Assembly: GCA_021162265.1 (NCBI GenBank)
Contig: JAGGZA010000038.1
Location: 1 to 19,427 of the forward strand
Length of the DNA: 19,427 nt
Source: Candidatus Aerophobota bacterium
Lineage (GTDB): Bacteria; Aerophobota; Aerophobia; Aerophobales; B3-G15
Direction: 5' to 3'
Made by a program: the position numbers and the translations under genes. How positions within the stretch are numbered: position 1 is the stretch's first letter; each line of letters begins with the position of its first letter. Positions 14,127-19,427 of this stretch are shown here, in pieces. The notes under the pieces were generated by a model. That model ran no database searches and was not told where the DNA came from. It saw only the letters and a list, made by a program, of their open reading frames with translations.

Positions 14127-16442
14127 TTAATACTTATCTCTCACATAAGAATCTTTTCTTTCCATCAACCTGGACCTTGTTATTATCATCGTTGCTGGTA
14201 AAATCGTTAGCGCTCCTGTAGCACTTATAACCATTACTAAACTCATAAGTCCTCCCATGAACTGATACCATTTTATAGAAGAAGCCATAAGCACTAAAAA
14301 TCCGGCAGAAACAGTAACGGCATTATAAAATATAGCCTTCCCTGTAGTACGAGTAGTAGTAACAAGAGCTTGAAGGACAGACTGATTTGCACTTTCTGCC
14401 TGCAATCTTGATACAAAATGAACAGCGTAATCAATACCTATACCCACAGCTATGGCTGCAATAGCAACTGTTCCAATATTTAAAGGAATCTTAAACCATC
14501 CCATCACCCCAAAGTTAATTAAAATAGCAATGCTTATAGGAATAAGAGAAAAAAGTCCTGCTTTAAGAGAACGAAAGATAACAGCAGAAATAACAAAAAC
14601 TAAAACCAGAGAAAGAATAATACTTCTTATAAAAGTATTAACCAATAGCGTATTTATAATAGGAAAAAGGAATCCTTCTCCTGTTACCTTTACTTCCACC
14701 TCCGATGGGAAATTTTTCTTAACGTAAGAGTTTATATCACTTATAACCTTTTTTATCTTAGCAGTGTGACCTGATTTTAGAAAAATCATTATGTTTGCCA
14801 TCTGAAAATCATTATTAACGAACTTCTCGAAATCCTTGGGATCAGCAGACATTGAATAAAGGAGAAGATATTGAGCGACTTCCTGCCTGGTGTTGGGAAT
14901 AACATAAAAATTTTCTTTATCCTGGTGCAAAGCCTTATTTATAGATTTAACAAAATTATTAATGGAGGTAACACCTCCTACGTAAGGTAAGCTCTTAACA
15001 TAATTTTCCAGACCATCCATTGCCTTCAATACACGTGGTTCCTTTATCCCATCAGGATGAGGAGTTTTAATAATTACCTGAAGAGGAGTTGTTCCCATGA
15101 AATAACGATTTAAAACATCTTCAGCTACCCTATAGGGATTATTAGAAGGGAAGAAAAGCAAAGGATTGGATTCGGTGCTTAAAAGAGGAATGCCTGCTAC
15201 AAAAAACAGTGTGATAGCTCCTGCTATAAAAAGTACTGCTATCTTTTTCCTGTAAATTCCCTCTCCTAATTTTCCAAGAAAAGAAGAAAGATAACCAATA
15301 TCATCTGGACTTAAATGTGATTTTTTTTTCTTCTTATCCGGCAGTCTGGCTGGTAAGAACATTATAAGGGAAGGAATAAATAAAAGAGAAAAACAAAGAG
15401 CAGCTCCTATACCAAAAGCAGATAAAAGACCAAATGTCCTAAGCCCCTTCATCTCGGATACAGCCAAGGAGCTAAATCCAGCAATTGTAGTTAAACCTGC
15501 TACTAAAACAGCATTACCTACTTTAGTTAAAGTAGCCTCCACCATCTTTGCTTTACTCTTCCTGTCAGAAAGCTCATAGTACCTGTTAAGAATATGAATA
15601 CCATAAGCTGTACCCACAGCCATGAGCAGAATAGGCAAAATAAACGTAACGATAGAAAGAGGAATTTTCAAAAGACTCATGCCACCGATAGCCCATACTG
15701 TACTGATTGCAACTGTTGTAAGGGGTAACAGTACTCCCATAAAGGTCCTGAAGTTCAAATACAAGATAATTACAATAACAAGAAGAATAAGGGGTATAAG
15801 ATAAGTAAGGTCCCTCATCATAAGTTCACCCAGACTTGAATCAACAACAGTTTTCCCTCCTATATAAATTTTCTCTGGACCCTCTTCTTCTCTGGCTATC
15901 TTTTCTATTTTTTTGGCAAGAGCTGCTTTGTCTGCTTTTTCGTTCAACGATACCATTATAGAAGCTGCCCTTCCATCTTTTGAAACTATACCCTCAAATA
16001 TCTTATTATCCATAATCCGCTTTTTATATTGCTGCATTTCCTGGTAACTTTGAGGGATCCTGTCACCTAATACCGGATTAACTTCAATTCCCCATTCAGT
16101 TCCCTTTATATAATCCATCTCAGTGGGAGAAATAACATCATCAACCCCCGTTAAAGAATCAGCCTCGCGAGAGATAGTGCGTATTTTTTTGAGAGTGGCT
16201 TGATTAAATATATCCTTCCCTGGGGGAGCAACTATACCTATAATAACATATTCTCCGGTGGTACCAAAAATATCTTTAATTTTGTCAAGATATTTTTTCT
16301 CAGGAATGGGAGGAATTTGCTTTGTTACATCCGTTTCCATCTTGATATATCTGAATTGAAAGGCAAAAAATATCGTAAGGATAACAATGCAGGCAACGAT
16401 AACATGGGGATATCTGCTTACTATTCTGGCAAGTTTATACAC
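14127..16442 (-). CDS. RND/MMPL-family inner membrane transporter (COG1033 type)
   Basis: A 771-residue RND superfamily protein of the MMPL/HpnN-like class, related to exporters of lipids and hopanoids rather than to AcrB. It has two repeats: TM1 (about 13-30), a periplasmic domain (about 31-210), TM2-6 (about 212-360), TM7 (about 390-415), a second periplasmic domain, and TM8-12 to the C terminus. TM10 keeps the MmpL-type proton-relay pair in GIGIDYAVHF (D671, Y672). The matching TM4 site reads VGTAYGIHI, with A279 replacing Asp. Translation starts with GTG (16440-16442) behind AAGGAG, under the promoter at 16494-16521. No membrane fusion protein or TolC is nearby; the partners appear to be the LolA-like protein and the barrel. 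The direction of transport is unknown. Confidence 0.92.
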   Translation of the reverse strand: MYKLARIVSRYPHVIVACIVILTIFFAFQFRYIKMETDVTKQIPPIPEKKYLDKIKDIFGTTGEYVIIGIVAPPGKDIFNQATLKKIRTISREADSLTGVDDVISPTEMDYIKGTEWGIEVNPVLGDRIPQSYQEMQQYKKRIMDNKIFEGIVSKDGRAASIMVSLNEKADKAALAKKIEKIAREEEGPEKIYIGGKTVVDSSLGELMMRDLTYLIPLILLVIVIILYLNFRTFMGVLLPLTTVAISTVWAIGGMSLLKIPLSIVTFILPILLMAVGTAYGIHILNRYYELSDRKSKAKMVEATLTKVGNAVLVAGLTTIAGFSSLAVSEMKGLRTFGLLSAFGIGAALCFSLLFIPSLIMFLPARLPDKKKKKSHLSPDDIGYLSSFLGKLGEGIYRKKIAVLFIAGAITLFFVAGIPLLSTESNPLLFFPSNNPYRVAEDVLNRYFMGTTPLQVIIKTPHPDGIKEPRVLKAMDGLENYVKSLPYVGGVTSINNFVKSINKALHQDKENFYVIPNTRQEVAQYLLLYSMSADPKDFEKFVNNDFQMANIMIFLKSGHTAKIKKVISDINSYVKKNFPSEVEVKVTGEGFLFPIINTLLVNTFIRSIILSLVLVFVISAVIFRSLKAGLFSLIPISIAILINFGVMGWFKIPLNIGTVAIAAIAVGIGIDYAVHFVSRLQAESANQSVLQALVTTTRTTGKAIFYNAVTVSAGFLVLMASSIKWYQFMGGLMSLVMVISATGALTILPATMIITRSRLMERKDSYVRDKY

Positions 16443-16493
16443 GATATTTTCTCCTTAACATTATTTCATTATTCAATTTTTGCAATTTTAAAT

Positions 16494-16521
16494 ATTTTAA
16501 TAAAGATTTATTTTTTGTCAA
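16494..16521 (-). promoter_or_regulatory. sigma70-type promoter of the RND-LolA-barrel operon, inside the yhhQ 3' end
   Basis: On the minus strand, TTGACA (16521-16516), a 16-base spacer and TAAAAT (16499-16494). The -35 box overlaps the Leu-Asp-Lys codons at the end of yhhQ, so the envelope operon has its own promoter even though it follows yhhQ closely. The leader is about 45 bases. Confidence 0.62.
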
Positions 16522-17224
16522 GGAGTTTGGAGGAAAATAGCTGGAAGTTTTTTTTCTTATAATAAAGCCAGCGAGCAAGATAAAGAAAGGGAGTGTCTAA
16601 AACAGCAATTATCCACTTAAAAAGATAAGTGGTAAGAAAAATCTGACAGAAGACTGGAAAAGAAAATACTCCCCAGAAAGCTAAAAAGGTAAATACTGTT
16701 GTGTCAATTAGCTGACTGACCATAGTGCTAAGATTGTTTCTTAGCCAGAGCCAGCGTCCTCCAGTCACCCTTTTCCAAAAGTGAAAAGCCCAAACATCAT
16801 GATGTTGAGAAATAAGATAAGCTGAAAGAGAGGCAATTACAACTCTCGGCATAAGATTAAATATCGCCTCAAGATGTGACTGGATAGCATCACTAACATC
16901 GGGTTTAAACCTTATTGCAAATTGCATGGCAACTGTAGCACTTATTAAAGCATAAAAGCCAACCCACACAGCTTTCCTTGCTTCTCTCTTACCATATATT
17001 TCTGATAGAATATCTGTGTTGAAAAATATACTGGCGTAAACCACATTACCTAATGTGGCAACCATGCCAAACATCTGAATAGTTTTTATTACTTGAAGAT
17101 TGCAAACAAAAGTCCCCATGGCCACCATAACGTATAATCCGTATCTTCCCCAAATATAAAAGGCAAAAATAGAAAAAGAAAGATCAACAATAATAAAAAT
17201 GAACCAGAGTATTTCGTTAGGCAT
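16508..17224 (-). CDS. yhhQ: Queuosine precursor transporter, YhhQ/VUT family
   Basis: A 238-residue membrane protein of the YhhQ (COG1738, vitamin uptake-like VUT) family, which in E. coli imports queuosine precursors for tRNA wobble modification. About six hydrophobic segments are visible. Family signatures are TDILSEIYGKREA near 69-81, RVVIASLSAYLISQ near 126-139, LRNNLSTMVSQLIDT near 161-175, and the late FKWIIAVLDTPFLYL. The ATG at 17222-17224 has a poor ribosome site and lies within the last codons of the 31-codon reading frame at 17217-17312, in another frame, so coupled translation is plausible. It follows the feo genes in the same direction, which may give iron-linked transcription, though no Feo-queuosine link is established. 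No other queuosine gene is present. Confidence 0.9.
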   Translation of the reverse strand: MPNEILWFIFIIVDLSFSIFAFYIWGRYGLYVMVAMGTFVCNLQVIKTIQMFGMVATLGNVVYASIFFNTDILSEIYGKREARKAVWVGFYALISATVAMQFAIRFKPDVSDAIQSHLEAIFNLMPRVVIASLSAYLISQHHDVWAFHFWKRVTGGRWLWLRNNLSTMVSQLIDTTVFTFLAFWGVFSFPVFCQIFLTTYLFKWIIAVLDTPFLYLARWLYYKKKNFQLFSSKLLDKK

Positions 17225-17312
17225 AGATTAACTCATCTTCTTTTTTCTCTTCTTTTATTATTTTTATAGTCTCAAGATAAGCTTCCATGCTGGGAGTAAT
17301 CTTCCTGGTCAT
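17217..17312 (-). pseudogene. 31-codon remnant or small ORF resembling the N terminus of an MntR/DtxR-type metalloregulator
   Basis: A short minus-strand frame with an AAGGTGGT ribosome site encodes 31 residues. Residues 6-23 (TPSMEAYLETIKIIKEEK) closely resemble the first helix of MntR-type DtxR repressors; Bacillus MntR, as I recall, starts TTPSMEMYIEQIYMLIEEKG. It stops after ELIYA, before any helix-turn-helix, metal site or dimer domain, so it cannot be a working repressor. DtxR-family regulators are often encoded beside feo genes, and this lies 39 bases after feoB, so a deletion remnant is the simplest reading. Its end overlaps the yhhQ start by 8 bases, so it may survive as a translational leader. 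The resemblance is judged from memory over a short stretch. Confidence 0.55.
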
Positions 17313-17351
17313 ATCATCAACACCACCTTGTTTATTACTCTGTTTTATGTT

Positions 17352-18770
17352 TTATCTTACCATGGTAAATATTAAATTTAAAAGACCGCCCACTCCCAAT
17401 GCTGTTGCTATCATAAGGAGAGTGCTTTTCAGGGTATCCTTTATCCCCAGTTCTTTTAAAAAGACAACAAAAGTAGCCACACAGGGGAAATATACGGCCA
17501 GTATAACAACAGCAATTATAGCCTGGTAAATATCCATGATACCTTTATTTAAAAGAGGAGCAATAAGACCTGTAGCTACATCTTTACGTAAAAACCCTAT
17601 TAAGAGGGGGTAAATTGCTTCCCGGGGAAGTCCTAACCAGCCTCCCAGAGAGGGAGATAGAACATCTGAAAGAATCTTGGTAATCTGGAGGGTGTAAAGA
17701 ACATTAACAATCAATATCCCTACAAATACCCAGGGAACAGCATCAAGAAAAAAACGTTGCAACCTGAGAGCTGCTTTCATCCCCAGATTAGAAAAACGAG
17801 GTAGCCTGTAAGGTGGGATTTCTATAGCTATTTCAGGTGTTTCTCCAGGTAGTACCCTGTTAAGAAGAGAACCTGCCCCAACAAATATACAAAGTAAAAT
17901 ACCATACACAACCACCACCCATTCTACACCAAAAGGACCAATTATGTTTAAAATCACAGCAGTTTGAGCCATACAGGGAACGGAGATGCCAAGAAGAGTA
18001 AGAACCACAAACCTCTGCCTTTTTGTCTCCAGAATTCTCGAAGCCATAGCTCCAGGAACATTGCAACCAAAAGCCAAGATTACCGGAATAATAGAATAAC
18101 CATGAAGACCTATTTTATGAAATATACTATCCACCAGCACCGCCAGTCTCGGAAGATAACCCACGTCTTCAAGCAGGGTAAGAATAACATAAAAAATTAA
18201 AACAGCCGGTAAAACTACTCCTATAGGAACAAAAACACCCGTGGTCAAAAGCCCTAAGGATTCAAGATAACCAGCTCCTGAAGTACCCAGAAGTATATCA
18301 TGTACAAAACCTTGCGGGAAAAAACTCTCCACGATAAAATGAATCACTTTATCATAAGGACCTTCAAAAAATGGAACCATAATTTTATCTGTTATCCATC
18401 CTGCCAAAGTTACAAAAAGATAAAATATGCCATAGAGAACTAAAAAAGCAAGAGGAATTCCCGTGGAGGGTTTTACCGTAATATCACCAAATTTTTCCAG
18501 CCAGGTAGGATGCCGATGATGCACCTTCTGAACTCTTTTAACAATGGAACCTGCTTGCCCAAATCTGGCTTTCAACATAATAGATTCTATCTGCTCTTTA
18601 TGGTCCTGTTCTATTTGCCTTATAGATTTGGTAAAAATATCTATGGGAATCTTTTTTTTAAACTCCTCCAACCCTTCTAAAGCAAGAACCACCTGCCAGC
18701 GAGGAAGACCTGTTTTTTGAACTATACTCTTTATAGCCCTCTCTATTCGGGGCTCAAACTCTATCTGCAT
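17352..18770 (-). CDS. feoB: FeoB membrane permease half (helical linker plus gate domains)
   Basis: The membrane part of the ferrous iron transporter FeoB as a separate 472-residue protein. It begins with a soluble helical region (about 1-95) equivalent to the linker after the GTPase domain of one-piece FeoB, then about eight membrane segments. Conserved elements are EDVGYLPR at 201-208, FGCNVPGAMASR at 224-235, SVPCMAQ at 253-259, and a late YFPCVATFVVF with the second gate cysteine. The frame is open further upstream, but those residues look non-native and overlap the GTPase gene, so the ATG at 18768-18770, two bases after the GTPase TGA, is chosen. It is expected to be cotranscribed and to form a complex with the GTPase half. 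Sequencing error producing an apparent split is possible but not required. Confidence 0.9.
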   Translation of the reverse strand: MQIEFEPRIERAIKSIVQKTGLPRWQVVLALEGLEEFKKKIPIDIFTKSIRQIEQDHKEQIESIMLKARFGQAGSIVKRVQKVHHRHPTWLEKFGDITVKPSTGIPLAFLVLYGIFYLFVTLAGWITDKIMVPFFEGPYDKVIHFIVESFFPQGFVHDILLGTSGAGYLESLGLLTTGVFVPIGVVLPAVLIFYVILTLLEDVGYLPRLAVLVDSIFHKIGLHGYSIIPVILAFGCNVPGAMASRILETKRQRFVVLTLLGISVPCMAQTAVILNIIGPFGVEWVVVVYGILLCIFVGAGSLLNRVLPGETPEIAIEIPPYRLPRFSNLGMKAALRLQRFFLDAVPWVFVGILIVNVLYTLQITKILSDVLSPSLGGWLGLPREAIYPLLIGFLRKDVATGLIAPLLNKGIMDIYQAIIAVVILAVYFPCVATFVVFLKELGIKDTLKSTLLMIATALGVGGLLNLIFTMVR

Positions 18771-18772
18771 TC

Positions 18773-19276
18773 TCAGCTCTCTTTCCCCTTCCCTACAACA
18801 AATTCCTTTATAAGCTGGTAAAGTTCTTTTATACCTTCTCCACTTACGGCCACAGTACAAACAATTGGCAGTTTAAGTAACTTTTCCATAAGGGAAACAT
18901 CTATTTCTATTCCTCGATGTCTTGCTGCATCAATCATATTAAGATCTAAAATCATAGGGATATTGATCTCACGTAATTGAAGGGTGAGATATAGATTTCT
19001 CTCAAGATTTGTTGCATCCACAACATTAATTATAAGATCGGTTTGCTTTCTCAAAAGTAAATTTAAAGCCACTTCTTCAGCTTTATCAGAAGGGATAAGA
19101 GAATAAGTTCCTGGTGCATCCACTACCTTTAACTTAACTCCATTTACCCTCATTATTCCCTCTAAATACTCTATTGTGGTCCCAGGATAGTTAGAAACCA
19201 CAACCTTAACTCCGGTAAGGCGATTAAAAATAACGCTTTTTCCTACATTGGGATTACCCATAAGTACCGCTCTCAT
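18773..19276 (-). CDS. feoB: FeoB GTPase half (stand-alone G domain)
   Basis: A 167-residue protein equal to the N-terminal G domain of FeoB, which controls the iron permease by GTP binding and hydrolysis. G1 GNPNVGKS is at 7-14, switch NYPGTT at 29-34, G3 DAPG at 53-56 and G4 NMID at 113-116 (FeoB normally has NMxD rather than NKxD), with a G5-like AVSGEG near 143-148. The protein ends just after the G domain; the helical linker is in the next gene. It starts at ATG 19274-19276, 28 bases after the feoA stop, with a weak AAGAGA ribosome site. The TGA stop lies two bases before the ATG of the membrane half, so the two are presumably made together. Confidence 0.92.
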   Translation of the reverse strand: MRAVLMGNPNVGKSVIFNRLTGVKVVVSNYPGTTIEYLEGIMRVNGVKLKVVDAPGTYSLIPSDKAEEVALNLLLRKQTDLIINVVDATNLERNLYLTLQLREINIPMILDLNMIDAARHRGIEIDVSLMEKLLKLPIVCTVAVSGEGIKELYQLIKEFVVGKGKES

Positions 19277-19304
19277 AACTGTCTCTTAAAATTTCAAAAA
19301 GTGC

Positions 19305-19427
19305 TTATCTTTTTAACAAAATCTTTGCTGCCATACCTCTTCCTATAGCAACCCTCCCTCCACCTACTATCTCCACCATTATGGGACCTCCTATTGGTTG
19401 AGCAGCTATTTTGCGGACTTTTCTCCC
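19305..19427 (-). CDS. feoA: FeoA domain protein, C-terminal part (5' end outside window)
   Basis: The last 40 residues of a small SH3-like FeoA protein, which assists FeoB. The visible stretch has the FeoA C-terminal pattern: PIGGPIMVEIVGGG (11-24 of the visible part) followed by RVAIGRGMAAKILLK, matching the GDPIEIxxxGxxxxLRxxEAxxI layout. The reading frame runs through the right edge without a start, so the gene is partial and could also be the end of a tandem FeoA fusion. It ends 28 bases before the FeoB GTPase gene. Recognition rests on a short segment plus the context. Confidence 0.8.
   Translation of the reverse strand, partial: GRKVRKIAAQPIGGPIMVEIVGGGRVAIGRGMAAKILLKR

Noticed and set aside
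15318..15332. Homopolymer run in the RND gene, suspected frameshift
   Set aside because: The frame continues intact across it as a lysine-rich cytosolic loop between TM6 and TM7, which is normal.
17357..17368. Perfect 12-bp palindrome TTACCATGGTAA, considered as a metalloregulator operator
   Set aside because: It lies in the last codons of the FeoB permease, and several 12-bp palindromes are expected by chance in a window this long. It does not match a DtxR/MntR box that I know.
18771..18860. N-terminal extension of the FeoB permease frame (30 extra codons)
   Set aside because: It overlaps the well-supported GTPase gene, and the Arg/Lys/Cys-rich residues do not look like FeoB. The ATG at 18768-18770 fits better.
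1..19427. Search for CRISPR arrays, tandem repeats, tRNA genes, insertion sequences and attachment sites
   Set aside because: No regularly spaced repeats, tRNA-like cloverleaf, transposase or terminal inverted repeats were recognised by eye on either strand.

Overview
The window is an AT-rich, gene-dense stretch of a bacterial chromosome. It holds 16 complete or nearly complete protein genes, a gene cut by each edge (18 in all), and one short gene remnant. The cell has an outer membrane: there is a beta-barrel gene of the DUF1302 type and a LolA-like periplasmic protein. A hydrogenase maturation protease, Feo ferrous iron uptake, ApbE, small nitroreductases and a corrinoid/uroporphyrinogen-type methyltransferase homologue together suggest an anaerobe, possibly thermophilic, from a deep or poorly cultured diderm lineage. 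I cannot name the phylum. GTG and TTG starts are common. I saw no tRNA, rRNA, CRISPR array, transposase or phage gene, and no gene-free stretch over 300 bases; the longest gap is 8345-8539.

Layout. (1) 1-4181, minus strand: a yhaO/sbcD-like nuclease, a yhaN/sbcC-like ATPase with a membrane hairpin in its coiled coil, and apbE (cut by the left edge), in operon order. (2) 4297-5775, plus strand: a hydrogenase maturation protease joined directly to tsaD, divergent from region 1. The two promoters face away from each other with -35 boxes only 6 bp apart. (3) 5778-8344, minus strand: a small nitroreductase and then a UvrD/PcrA/Rep helicase. (4) 8540-12003, plus strand: an exported DJ-1/PfpI protein, a second small nitroreductase, a two-TM K+ channel with an RCK/TrkA domain, and a UroD-superfamily protein. 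(5) 12016-16442, minus strand: a three-gene envelope operon of an RND/MMPL-type inner membrane protein, a LolA-like periplasmic protein and an outer membrane barrel. (6) 16508-19427, minus strand: feoA (cut by the right edge), feoB split into a GTPase protein and a membrane permease, a 31-codon remnant resembling the N terminus of an MntR/DtxR regulator, and a YhhQ-type queuosine precursor transporter.

How they fit together. Region 5 has one part for each compartment of a diderm envelope and is the best candidate for a poorly described system: lipid or lipophile movement between the inner and outer membranes. Its promoter lies in the end of the yhhQ gene. Region 6 is iron uptake that appears to have lost its local metal-responsive repressor. 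Regions 1 and 3 carry DNA maintenance genes, and region 4 looks like redox or stress functions under separate promoters.

Best second looks: the RND-LolA-barrel operon and its asymmetric TM4/TM10 motif, the truncated MntR-like reading frame in front of yhhQ, the split FeoB, the back-to-back promoters at 4216-4277 with the resulting start correction, and the hairpin holding the ribosome binding site at 10841-10864.
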